Assembly (NCBI RefSeq): GCF_028714975.1
Contig: NZ_JAQTLH010000006.1
Coordinates: 61,534 to 125,533 of the forward strand
Origin: Sulfurimonas sp.
GTDB lineage: Bacteria; Campylobacterota; Campylobacteria; Campylobacterales; Sulfurimonadaceae
DNA length: 64,000 bases
Direction of reading: 5' to 3'
Below are positions 25,163-32,869 of this stretch, in pieces. Below the pieces are notes generated by a model. It was not told the origin of the DNA. It did not search any database and was given only the letters and a program-made list of their open reading frames with translations. The translations under genes were made by a program, and so were the position numbers. How positions within the stretch are numbered: the first letter of the stretch is position 1; the number at the start of each line of letters is the position of its first letter.

Positions 25163-25690
25163 TAAAATAAGGAAAATAGCACCTCTATAAATCTGTTTTC
25201 TTAGTTATTTTGCAGTCTTTTTGCACAAAAGTGGTACAAAAACGGTACAGTAGATTTTTGATTATTACATATTTTATGCACATTTAATATATTCATTTAT
25301 CTTCTATCCATATTATTAATTAGAGAGGTAATATCTACTTTTTGTATGGTTGATTCTTGTTCTTTTTGGCTCTGAATACTGGAAATTCTAAAACGACTTA
25401 ATAAAAACTATGAAAGACTAAAAAAACGAGAACTCTACAACCATATCAAAATATTTTAAGTTCTTCATAAATAGTTTGTTTTTAGGCACAGTATGGACAT
25501 ATTTTTATACTAATGTATAATGTTTTCATTAAATATATATAATTAAGTTAACTGATTCTATAATCTAACAATTATCACATTAAAATAACATCAATGATTC
25601 TCATATTCATTAGATTATTTATTATTTGGAAGTGTCGTTTGCTTAACTTCAAACCATATTTATAGTGTTTATTTAAAAGGAGAGTAATGT
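25163..25690. other. Left-end non-coding region of the element
   Basis: A stretch of 528 bases with no convincing gene. It holds the arm-type repeat and two tttgcagt-type repeats. Near 25380-25460 a short frame reads LEILKRLNKNYERLKKRELY with no start codon and a stop just before it, possibly a gene remnant. A Shine-Dalgarno (aaaggagag) for the next gene is at the right edge. Confidence 0.4.
25233..25249 (+). repeat. Left arm-type repeat
   Basis: ggtacaaaaacggtaca, identical and in the same orientation as 33917-33933. It is itself a partial tandem (ggtaca-aaaac-ggtaca). Two further related stretches, tttgcagtaactttgca near 25144 and tttgcagtctttttgca near 25209, may be additional recombinase or excisionase sites. 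Confidence 0.6.
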
Positions 25691-26740
25691 ATGAGTTTTG
25701 AAATGTTAAATTATAGCGATGTAATGAAAGCTACAAAAGAACAACGAAGATACCTACTACTAGGTAATGGTTTTAGTATGTCTTATAATAGAGATAGGTT
25801 TTCTTTTACTAGTTTATTAGAAAGCGCAGTAAAAAATAAACTTATAGAAGAATCAAGTGCAGTTTATCAAATCTTTAAAGAGTTTGATACTAAAGATTTT
25901 GAAGAGGTTGTTAAACTTCTAGAAACATCAGTAAGGGTTTTAAAGAAGTATGGTGTGCTACATCGTGCTGATGAGAAAAAGATACTTGATGATTCTATTT
26001 TACTTAAAAAACATTTAGTTGAAATCATAACAAATAATCACCCAGAAAAAATAACAGAAATATCTGATGAGGAATATTTAAATAGTGCTAGTTTTATTAA
26101 TAACTTTGAAAAAATATACACTCTTAATTATGATTTGCTATTGTATTGGAGTACTATTAAACTCATGGATTTTATTATTCAAGGTAAAATCAAAAAAGGT
26201 AGATTATCTCCAACTGATGGATTTCATGAGGATGATGAGTTTGGAAAAGACTATGTTATATTTGGAAATGATAGTTCCCCGCAAGAGATATATTTTTTAC
26301 ACGGAGCACTACATATCTTTGATAAAAAAAATAAAATTATAAAAAATACATATTCTAGGACAGATATTGCTTTAAAGGAACAAACACTTGAAAATCTAAA
26401 AAATGATATTTATCCTATATTTGTTTCAGAGGGAACGAGTGAACAGAAACAAGCCAAGATTATTCATAATGCTTATTTGAATAATTGCTATAAAAGTTTA
26501 AGTTCAATAGGTGGTACAAAAGAGCCAAGCAATTTAATAATTTTTGGAACATTACTAAAGACAAATGATACTCACATTAGAGAGGCAATTTTAAAGAATA
26601 AAGTAAAAAATATTTATTTTGGTATATCATCTGAAGCAGAAAAAAACTCATTAGAAGAATTTTCTAAGAAGTTAGCAAAAGCAAGAGTGCCTAAAAAAGT
26701 ATTCTTCTATGATTACGCTACAGTAACAGTTTGGAGATAA
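25691..26740 (+). CDS. DUF4917/SIR2-like protein, probable defence effector
   Basis: A 349-aa soluble protein. Three short motifs define a SIR2-like Rossmann core: LLLGNGFSMSYN near the N-terminus, IYTLNYDLLLYW in the middle and YFLHGALHIF later, followed by a strand-loop IIFGTLLKTND. This pattern is that of DUF4917 and related SIR2-like families. Several SIR2-like proteins in phage defence consume NAD+, and this one may do the same; that is inference. A strong ribosome site (aaggagag) precedes the ATG. It is the first cargo gene of the element and is followed by a tiny ORF and a membrane protein that could form one unit with it. Confidence 0.7.
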   Translation: MSFEMLNYSDVMKATKEQRRYLLLGNGFSMSYNRDRFSFTSLLESAVKNKLIEESSAVYQIFKEFDTKDFEEVVKLLETSVRVLKKYGVLHRADEKKILDDSILLKKHLVEIITNNHPEKITEISDEEYLNSASFINNFEKIYTLNYDLLLYWSTIKLMDFIIQGKIKKGRLSPTDGFHEDDEFGKDYVIFGNDSSPQEIYFLHGALHIFDKKNKIIKNTYSRTDIALKEQTLENLKNDIYPIFVSEGTSEQKQAKIIHNAYLNNCYKSLSSIGGTKEPSNLIIFGTLLKTNDTHIREAILKNKVKNIYFGISSEAEKNSLEEFSKKLAKARVPKKVFFYDYATVTVWR

Positions 26741-26745
26741 TTAAT

Positions 26746-26805
26746 ATGAATATAAAAATTTTACCAGTTTATAATAGTAATTCAAGTGCTAAACTATGGA
26801 AATAG
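26746..26805 (+). CDS. 19-codon upstream ORF coupled to the membrane protein gene
   Basis: Reads MNIKILPVYN and ends SAKLWK. It has its own ggag 9 bases upstream, starts 5 bases after the SIR2-like gene and runs 10 bases past the start of the 26796 gene, which itself has no Shine-Dalgarno. It may serve only to bring ribosomes to that start. It is too short for the ORF track, and whether the peptide has a function is unknown. Confidence 0.4.
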   Translation: MNIKILPVYNSNSSAKLWK

Positions 26806-27284
26806 ATTTTAACGCAATCATCAATGGTGCTTTATCGTTTGTTGTTTTATTAATACTGAAGGCATTGCTTGACTTTAAAATTGCTCCGTTTTTTGTTAAA
26901 TATTTTTATTGGTTGCCAGTCAGGAATTATTTTAGAAGTAAACCAACTCAAATTACCGGAGATTGGGAACAATTATGGGGTTCGGCAAAAAGTGAGAACT
27001 TTCTTGAAGATATAGATAGACATAGTTATACAAATATTAAACAATTTAATTCTTATTGCTATGCTGAATTTATCTCAAAGGGAATAACATACATTATTTT
27101 TGGAAGAATAATTAATAACCATTTTGTTGGTGATTGGTATGACAAAAAAGATGATTTAGGTTATTATGGAGCTTTTCAGCTAGAAATTACTAATTCAAAT
27201 AATATGAATGGAATGTGGATAGGTCATTCAAAAGTAACTCATATAGTCAAGGGTGACAAGTGGAGTTGGAAGAAAATAGAATAA
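26796..27284 (+). CDS. Membrane-anchored beta-rich protein, unknown function
   Basis: A 162-aa protein. One hydrophobic N-terminal segment (about 8-30, possibly reaching 45) is followed by a beta-rich domain with regular Trp/Gly turns: ITGDWEQLWGS, GDWYDKKDD, YYGAFQLEI, MNGMWIGHS. A short membrane anchor with a small beta barrel recalls membrane-associated effectors such as Cap15, but I see no sequence proof of that. It lies between the SIR2-like gene and the retron, and it lacks a ribosome site, suggesting coupling to the small ORF. It could be the membrane-acting partner of the SIR2-like protein. Confidence 0.5.
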   Translation: MEIDFNAIINGALSFVVLLILKALLDFKIAPFFVKYFYWLPVRNYFRSKPTQITGDWEQLWGSAKSENFLEDIDRHSYTNIKQFNSYCYAEFISKGITYIIFGRIINNHFVGDWYDKKDDLGYYGAFQLEITNSNNMNGMWIGHSKVTHIVKGDKWSWKKIE

Positions 27285-27372
27285 TTGTCAATGTGAAAAA
27301 TAAGATTTTTTATATATTCATTATTTGAATTATAAATGAAGTATTTTAAGTTTTATTAGGTTCACTTTAGGA

Positions 27373-27378
27373 TACAAT
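27373..27378 (+). promoter_or_regulatory. -10 box of the retron promoter
   Basis: tacaat lies 8 bases before the start of the retron RNA a1 repeat, so a transcript would begin almost exactly at the RNA's predicted 5' end. The region upstream is T-rich without a strong -35, normal for this phylum. Confidence 0.5.
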
Positions 27379-27385
27379 ATTTCCG

Positions 27386-27556
27386 CATTTCCTAGCTTGG
27401 CTTAAATCAGAATAGATTTTATAGCTTGTTGCCAGGTGTATAGCCTTGGTCGAATTTAATTGTACCGCATTGTTTGTAAAGCCCTTCTTTTAGAGCTTTG
27501 CAACATTCGTTACAAAGCTCTAAAAGAATGTCTTTACATCTTAAAAGTAGGAAATG
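27386..27556 (+). ncRNA. Retron msr-msd RNA
   Basis: About 171 nt. The 5' repeat a1 is catttccta (27386-27394) and the 3' repeat a2 is taggaaatg (27548-27556), perfectly complementary. The base after a1 is G in a tagc context (27395), as at the branching G of retron Ec86. The msd part contains a 15-bp perfect hairpin, tcttttagagctttg/caaagctctaaaaga (27486-27527), with a 12-nt loop. An outer stem tgtaaag/ctttaca (27475-27538) extends it. Smaller hairpins fit the msr. It lies directly upstream of the effector and RT genes, the Ec86 order. The product would be a branched RNA-DNA molecule. Confidence 0.85.
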
Positions 27557-27580
27557 AGAACAGGACTTCAATCCTGTTCT
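27557..27580 (+). promoter_or_regulatory. Hairpin between retron RNA and effector start
   Basis: Perfect 9-bp stem agaacagga/tcctgttct with loop cttcaa, beginning right after a2 and ending 10 bases before the effector ATG. There is no T-run after it, so it is more likely an RNA-processing or translation-control element than a terminator. No Shine-Dalgarno precedes the ATG. Confidence 0.5.
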
Positions 27581-27590
27581 AAAATATTTA

Positions 27591-28496
27591 ATGTCTATTA
27601 TCTCGTATGAACAGGTTAAAGAACGTATTGAAGAACTTATCTTCATTTTTAAAGCACCAAAATCACTTAAAGAGCATTTAGAAATTGTATTTGTCTTTGG
27701 TGGAACTAGCAAAAATCTACAAGATACTACTCGCGAACAATTTTTATCTTATGCAATTTCTTGTGATACACCTTTTAAGTTTATTACAATTGAAGCTATC
27801 TATAATGATTTAAAAGAATTTAGTAATATTGGACATGGTATTACCGCAAAAAGAACAGCATTAGTAGAGTTAGAACTATATGCTATCAAACAATCTTACT
27901 CATTAGTTATTTTTCCTGAAAGTGTAGGCTCATATGCTGAATTGGGCTATTTTACAGCAATTCCTGAAACAAAAGCAAAAATTTATGTTGCTAACCATTA
28001 TGATTTTGCAAGTGCAAACTCTTATTTAAACCATATTATAGATGTCATTCATAACAATAAGGATATCAGACCATTACTCATGGATTTTAAGTCTGCAACA
28101 AAGACTACAAAATTCGAAGAACTGATTACAAATCTTACTAAAGATTACACTAATAAACATTCGTCAGTCAGACTTACAGAAAGTGAATTGTTTCCATTGT
28201 CGGTTACATATGAAATTATTAAACTACTTCCTACTTTAACATATAAACAATTGCAAATGGCAACGGAAATGATTTTAAAAGAATTTACTTCTGTATATAA
28301 AAGTAAAAATTTCACAACCATAATATCAATATTAGTAGTTTCTGATTTAATTAGAAGAGTTATACTAGAAGATTTTATCTATTTTACTCCAGTTAATAGT
28401 GAATACTCATTATTAGATATAAAGTTGACGGAACGGGAAAAAGCAAGACTGCTTTTTTTACAACTTCAATATAAAGAAGAAGGAGAAGCTGTATGA
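27591..28496 (+). CDS. Retron effector, deoxyribosyltransferase-like fold
   Basis: A 301-aa protein. The N-terminal half is a nucleoside 2-deoxyribosyltransferase-like domain: VFVFGGTSKN, then the active-site region SLVIFPESVGSYAELGYF, which lines up with ILFPESPGSFTELGAF of the Ec86 (Eco1) retron effector as I remember it. The Glu of AELG is the expected catalytic residue. The C-terminal half is helical, possibly a DNA-binding or RT-contacting region. In the Ec86 class the RT-msDNA complex holds the effector inactive until phage attack; that role is inferred. It overlaps the RT gene by 4 bases (ATGA) and has no visible ribosome site. Confidence 0.82.
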   Translation: MSIISYEQVKERIEELIFIFKAPKSLKEHLEIVFVFGGTSKNLQDTTREQFLSYAISCDTPFKFITIEAIYNDLKEFSNIGHGITAKRTALVELELYAIKQSYSLVIFPESVGSYAELGYFTAIPETKAKIYVANHYDFASANSYLNHIIDVIHNNKDIRPLLMDFKSATKTTKFEELITNLTKDYTNKHSSVRLTESELFPLSVTYEIIKLLPTLTYKQLQMATEMILKEFTSVYKSKNFTTIISILVVSDLIRRVILEDFIYFTPVNSEYSLLDIKLTEREKARLLFLQLQYKEEGEAV

Positions 28497-29434
28497 GCTA
28501 TTTTCAAAATGCAATAGAAAGTGAATTTTCAGAGACTTTTTCTTATTTATATAAGTTTGCATATAGTGCTTCAAGAAGATATAAAACTTATTCTATTCCA
28601 AAACGTACATCAGGTAATAGAATTATTTCTCAACCATCTAGAGAACTTAAAAGTTATCAACGGTATATAATTTCTAGTATTTTGGAACAATTTCCTATAC
28701 ATGAGTCTGTATATTCATATCAAAATAATAAGAATATTAAAAAGATGGCAACTAATCATTTAAATTCAAGGTTTCTATTACGAGTTGATTTTAGTAATTT
28801 CTTTCCGTCAATTAAAGGTGAATATCTTAGAGAATTTTTTCAAAAGAATATGCACTTCTTAGAGAATCCATTAACTGATACAGATATTACTTTAATAAAT
28901 CTTTTTGTATTTAGAAGTAATAAACTTACTATTGGTGCCCCTTCTTCTCCTATCATAAGCAATATAATATTATATGATTTAGACGAATATTTATCTAATA
29001 TATGTACAAAAAAACGAGTTACATATACTAGATATGCTGATGATTTATATTTTTCTACATCAGAGCCTAATACATTAAACGAAATATTGCAATTATTAAA
29101 AGAGTATTTAAAAGATTTTTTTATTAAATTATTGGTTAATGAAGATAAAAATATTTTTACGTCCAAAAAAAGACGACGACAAATTACAGGATTGACGCTT
29201 ACGACTAGTAATAGCATATCTATTGGAAAAAAGAAAAAAAGAGAAATCAGGACTCTAATTTATAAATATTCTACAAACAATATAGAGCTTAATGAACTTA
29301 GCTATTTAAAAGGTTATCTCCCTTATTTATATTCAATAGAACCATCCTATATAGATAATTTGAAGAGAAAATATTCGGATAAAATTATTCAAGAGCTTTT
29401 GCCATTAAAGCAAAGTAATATACCTATAAAATAA
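28493..29434 (+). CDS. Retron reverse transcriptase
   Basis: A 313-aa retron-type RT that copies the msd part of the adjacent RNA into DNA. Motifs in order: QPSRELKSYQRYI (RT1-2 region), a MATNH version of the retron NAxxH box, LLRVDFSNFFPSI (first catalytic Asp), GAPSSPIISN, YTRYADDLYFS (catalytic YADD) and QITGLTL, matching the VTG box that recognises the RNA. The two retron-specific boxes each differ by one residue from the common form. Length fits bacterial retron RTs. It is encoded directly after the effector (ATGA overlap) and followed 8 bases later by an unknown gene. Confidence 0.93.
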   Translation: MSYFQNAIESEFSETFSYLYKFAYSASRRYKTYSIPKRTSGNRIISQPSRELKSYQRYIISSILEQFPIHESVYSYQNNKNIKKMATNHLNSRFLLRVDFSNFFPSIKGEYLREFFQKNMHFLENPLTDTDITLINLFVFRSNKLTIGAPSSPIISNIILYDLDEYLSNICTKKRVTYTRYADDLYFSTSEPNTLNEILQLLKEYLKDFFIKLLVNEDKNIFTSKKRRRQITGLTLTTSNSISIGKKKKREIRTLIYKYSTNNIELNELSYLKGYLPYLYSIEPSYIDNLKRKYSDKIIQELLPLKQSNIPIK

Positions 29435-29442
29435 AATCTAAT

Positions 29443-30573
29443 ATGTCTTTAGTATTAACAAAACAAGAAATAGACTTTATATTCAACACTCTAATGCCCC
29501 TTAATTTAGGTAAAATAAAAGAAGGTGAATATAAGTCAAAACTTCAACTATTTTTAAATGCACACAATCCAGAAAAACTAACACTTCTAGATACCAAACT
29601 AGAAGAAGAAAATATCACAAAAGAACAACATTACGAAAAGGCTTTTGAAGATACAATAAATTATTTCTTTTTGGAACAAATAGCCAGTAAAGAAAAACGA
29701 TATTTTTCTAAATCAAATCTCTATGATTTTAAAGATGACATATTTTATTTATTTCAATACAACAGTTTTTATCATTATGAAAAGTACATAATATCTGTTC
29801 AATTTTATATGTTTCTTGGATATCTATATAACACATTTAAAACATTAGAAGAATATTCAAGAGACGAAAGACTGTCTCGTGGAACAGCATTTCTAACAAG
29901 CAGTTATAAAGATGGTTTAGAAGCTCCTTTAAATTTTGTTCGTAAACAACTTGATGAATATCAGCCATTTTCTGCCGTAACTGATTTTGGGCATGATAGA
30001 TTAAAAATAAGTAGATTTTCTATAAAAACCTTTCGTAACCATATAAATATAGCTAATTTTTTTATTACATTAAATGCAATGCATGGTTTTAACAAGTTAA
30101 AAATAGAACTCTCAGATGGTGAAAAAAAAGGTTTTGAGCAGGTATTTTCTTATTTAAACGGTTTGAAGACCTCTAAAGATGAAGTTATACGTAGCTTTAT
30201 GATTAAGGCATATTTCCCTTACTATAAAAAAGAAACAATCAATAAATCTAGACTAGCAAAAATAGTTCATAATTTGGCAGAAAATTTTTTCCCAAATATA
30301 GTTTATGTAAGAGAGGGCGGAAGCTATACAATAGGCTTGAGTCCAAAAGTTTTCAACTATAATATCTATATAAAAACGGCATTAAATGAAAATACTATAT
30401 ATGCCTACGACCATAAAAAAGAATATACATGGCTCATTAAAGGCTCTGTTAATGATGCATTGAAATTAATAAAAAGAATGTATTTAGACGAAGGTCACGA
30501 TGAAATAGTAAATCATCCATTATTTGATAGAACGATAAAAAAACTCGTTAAAAGCCCAATATATCCACTCTAA
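29443..30573 (+). CDS. Unknown 376-aa protein directly downstream of retron RT
   Basis: I do not recognise this family. It is soluble, mainly helical and rich in Phe, Tyr and Lys. A basic central block (RLKISRFSIKTFRNHINIANFF) and a C-terminal strand-rich region (NIVYVREGGSYTIGLSPKVF) stand out. No nuclease, ATPase or HTH signature is clear. It starts 8 bases after the RT stop with no Shine-Dalgarno, so translation probably depends on the RT reading through to it. It is either a third component of the retron operon or an element gene between cargo and replication functions. Position favours co-expression with the retron. Confidence 0.55.
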   Translation: MSLVLTKQEIDFIFNTLMPLNLGKIKEGEYKSKLQLFLNAHNPEKLTLLDTKLEEENITKEQHYEKAFEDTINYFFLEQIASKEKRYFSKSNLYDFKDDIFYLFQYNSFYHYEKYIISVQFYMFLGYLYNTFKTLEEYSRDERLSRGTAFLTSSYKDGLEAPLNFVRKQLDEYQPFSAVTDFGHDRLKISRFSIKTFRNHINIANFFITLNAMHGFNKLKIELSDGEKKGFEQVFSYLNGLKTSKDEVIRSFMIKAYFPYYKKETINKSRLAKIVHNLAENFFPNIVYVREGGSYTIGLSPKVFNYNIYIKTALNENTIYAYDHKKEYTWLIKGSVNDALKLIKRMYLDEGHDEIVNHPLFDRTIKKLVKSPIYPL

Positions 30574-30722
30574 AAACTCCTATACTTCTCATTAGTTGGA
30601 AAAACTCCTTTATATCAGCCTAGGTCTGACAGTACATAATTTCGTATGATACAGAGTTGCAACAGAATAACCAAAAATGACTAGCTAGTCTCCAAAAAAC
30701 AAATGTCATAGGAGACAAAAAA

Positions 30723-30983
30723 ATGTTAAAACTAAGTGCTGTGTTACTGAACACATTTAAAACAGACGAGTACACAAACAAAGAAACTGGAGTAGTAACT
30801 CCCTCACGTTCAAAGCTACAGCTTTTAATAAAAAAGCCAACTAAAAACGGCTCTATAAAACAAGAGCTCATTGACATAAGTGTCAAAGAAGAAGTTTATC
30901 TCAAACACAAAGATTCAATAGGAAAAACTATTGAGATTGATGTAGGCTATTTCGGTCAAGGAATAACTTTCTTCGGTATCTAA
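30723..30983 (+). CDS. Small possible ssDNA-binding protein of the element
   Basis: An 86-aa protein predicted to be mostly beta strands (KLSAVLLNTFKTDEY, KLQLLIKK, QELIDISVKEEVYLK, GKTIEIDVGYFGQGITFFGI). Size, strand content and position between cargo and the replication initiator recall the small ssDNA-binding proteins of filamentous phages and rolling-circle elements. I see no direct family motif, so the function is inferred from context. The ribosome site ggagac precedes the ATG by about 8 bases. The 150-bp gap before it separates it from the retron unit and may hold its own promoter. Confidence 0.45.
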   Translation: MLKLSAVLLNTFKTDEYTNKETGVVTPSRSKLQLLIKKPTKNGSIKQELIDISVKEEVYLKHKDSIGKTIEIDVGYFGQGITFFGI

Positions 30984-30991
30984 CCATAAAG

Positions 30992-31222
30992 CTCAGATAT
31001 TTTACAAATATTTGAGATGTAACGAGCTGTAATAGATGTCGGCTTGTGACGCCTAAGTCACAAGAGACATCTATGCAAGCCGTTACCAATCACACCAATA
31101 ATCATGAAAAATAAATAGTTGCATTGATACTTCTCTGAGGCAAGAGGCTCCATATTTATATGGAGAAAGTATCTGAGAAGTGTCAATTAAATAATTGCTA
31201 GGGGGTTCTAGTAACACCCCCT
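30992..31222 (+). other. Hairpin cluster, candidate replication origin
   Basis: Four hairpins occur in 231 bases between the small protein and the replication initiator: ctcagatat(t)/(a)atatttgag at 30992-31016; a two-part stem agatgtc...gacatct enclosing cttgtgac/gtcacaag at 31034-31072; attgatacttctc/gagaagtgtcaat enclosing ctccatat/atatggag at 31123-31187; and agggggt/accccct at 31200-31222. Such density upstream of a rep gene suits double- and single-strand origins of rolling-circle replicons. No nick site can be named from sequence alone. The region 30984-31260 holds no gene. Confidence 0.55.
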
Positions 31223-31260
31223 GACGTAAGTCATAAAGAATATATATAAAGGAATTTACT

Positions 31261-32577
31261 ATGAAAGAAAAAGATATAAAAAATACACCTCATATCAGCG
31301 GTATAGATGCACTCTATTATTTTGCTCAAAGTGGCGGTAAATATGATGAGTTTTATGAAAACATTATAGAGCAGATAGAATATAAAAAAGCAGAGTTTAA
31401 TGCTCTAAATTATGCCTATGATGATAATGACCTAATCATCACTATAAATGATATAGATGTAAAATATAGCGGTATGGGCAGAGACGGTTTTCTCTGGTTT
31501 AACCATGACTTCTTTAGAGTTGGATTTAAAGACTCCCAAAAAGCTCAAAATATTCACAACATCAGAGTTCAGCTTAATGCTATCGGAATATATACGCTTG
31601 GCATAAAATCTTTGCTAGAGTATATCAACACGCAACTCTTAAAAGGTGCTCTGCTTAGTACAAACTATTTTCCAGTAACTAGAATAGATGTAAATATATT
31701 TGTACAGCATAACTTCAACTATCTACGCAAAGAGATGATACTCTCTAAGAAGAAAAATCACTCTGCAAACATAGCAGAGCGTTCAAGCGGTTATGAACTT
31801 GAAACCTACTATGTAGGTAAAAAACCTTTTTTGCTTAGAATCTACAATAAGATGAAAGAGTTGGAGACTGCATCAACCGCAAAAAAAGAAATTATGTATA
31901 ACTACTTCGGAGTCAATGGACTGGATATTAAAAAACCTGTATTTAACGTTGAGTTTGAACTTCACCGTGAGTTTTTAAAAGAGTACGGCATTGATACTAT
32001 AGAGGATGCATTAAGTCGTTCTCAGAGCTTGTTTGAGCTTGGATGTAAGTTTATAAAGCTGATTGACTCATCATCACTTACAGAGGCTCAAATTAACTCA
32101 TCAAACCGCAAACGAGCAGATGTCTTGCCTATTTGGGAATTTATCTCCACTCACTATGACAATAAAGATTTTATGCAGATAACTACACCTTTGGAGAAGA
32201 TAGAGAAGATATCTTACAGATACTCTTTAGAAGATGCCCGTAAACCTATTAAGAGACAGATTACAAGATTGCTGCTGCATGATAATGCTCCTACACTCTT
32301 TTACTTCTTGGAACTGTTACAGAGTGCTGAGGAAGATTACAAGCTCCGCCAAAACATCAAAAAGTTTCATAATGAACATAAAGAGGCAGAGAAGCCGAAA
32401 ATCACGGATGACTTAAGAAGCTACTCGGATGATGGATTAATAAGCTATGAAAAAGCACTCTCCAAAGAGATGAGCGGTGTAATGCCTGACAATGAACTTT
32501 ATGACGAGCTGCTCTATAAGTATGATGCCATTGATGATGAGCTTGTAAGACGCGGTCTTAGAAAAATACCTTTCTAG
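31261..32577 (+). CDS. Replication initiation protein (Rep_trans-like)
   Basis: A 438-aa protein resembling the replication initiation factor family used by filamentous phages and rolling-circle plasmids, which nick one strand via a Tyr. The family pattern is seen in FLWFNHDFFRVGF, TRIDVNIFVQHNF, FLLRIYNKMKEL and FNVEFELHREFLKEYGI, although overall similarity is distant. aaagg precedes the ATG. It lies immediately after the hairpin cluster. Apart from plasmid-like maintenance, it could drive excision-replication of the integrated element. The nucleophilic Tyr cannot be chosen with confidence. Confidence 0.65.
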   Translation: MKEKDIKNTPHISGIDALYYFAQSGGKYDEFYENIIEQIEYKKAEFNALNYAYDDNDLIITINDIDVKYSGMGRDGFLWFNHDFFRVGFKDSQKAQNIHNIRVQLNAIGIYTLGIKSLLEYINTQLLKGALLSTNYFPVTRIDVNIFVQHNFNYLRKEMILSKKKNHSANIAERSSGYELETYYVGKKPFLLRIYNKMKELETASTAKKEIMYNYFGVNGLDIKKPVFNVEFELHREFLKEYGIDTIEDALSRSQSLFELGCKFIKLIDSSSLTEAQINSSNRKRADVLPIWEFISTHYDNKDFMQITTPLEKIEKISYRYSLEDARKPIKRQITRLLLHDNAPTLFYFLELLQSAEEDYKLRQNIKKFHNEHKEAEKPKITDDLRSYSDDGLISYEKALSKEMSGVMPDNELYDELLYKYDAIDDELVRRGLRKIPF

Positions 32578-32587
32578 GAGTTAGCTT

Positions 32588-32869
32588 ATGAATGTAGAAT
32601 CATTTGAAAATTTAGAGTTAATTCCAAAGCTTTTAATGCAGATAGAATTGATGGCTGAGAGAATGGCTAAATTGGCACCGCCTCTTACCAGTAAAAAAGA
32701 AGTAGCAAAGTTTTTAAACAAATCGGAACGAACTATTAACAACTACATAGAGCAGGGGCTTTTAAGGGAAAATCATCATTTCTATAGGAAAAATGGTAAA
32801 ATTCTTGTGTTTATAGAGGATGCTATTTTGAAATTTCGTGATGAGCGAGATAAAGGAATAGTAAAGTGA
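32588..32869 (+). CDS. Excisionase-like helix-turn-helix protein
   Basis: A 93-aa protein with a MerR/AlpA-type winged helix: LTSKKEVAKFLNKSERTINNYIEQGL, then NHHFYRKNGKILVFIEDAILKF. Proteins of this type next to a tyrosine integrase usually bend attachment-site DNA for excision or repress integrase. It overlaps the integrase gene by 4 bases and follows the rep gene by 10, so rep, this gene and int form one unit. The arm-type repeats at both ends are candidate binding sites. Confidence 0.78.
   Translation: MNVESFENLELIPKLLMQIELMAERMAKLAPPLTSKKEVAKFLNKSERTINNYIEQGLLRENHHFYRKNGKILVFIEDAILKFRDERDKGIVK

Noticed and set aside
25691-27284. Thoeris or CBASS assignment for the SIR2-like and membrane genes
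   Set aside because: No TIR, cyclic-nucleotide synthase or SMODS-type gene is present nearby; only a general SIR2-like defence role can be supported.
27419-27712. 97-aa minus-strand ORF across the retron RNA and effector start
   Set aside because: It is antisense to the msd hairpin and the effector gene, and shows no family features or ribosome site.
31261-32577. Naming the nicking tyrosine and origin nick site of the Rep protein
   Set aside because: Similarity to the family is too distant to place the nucleophile or a nick sequence by eye.
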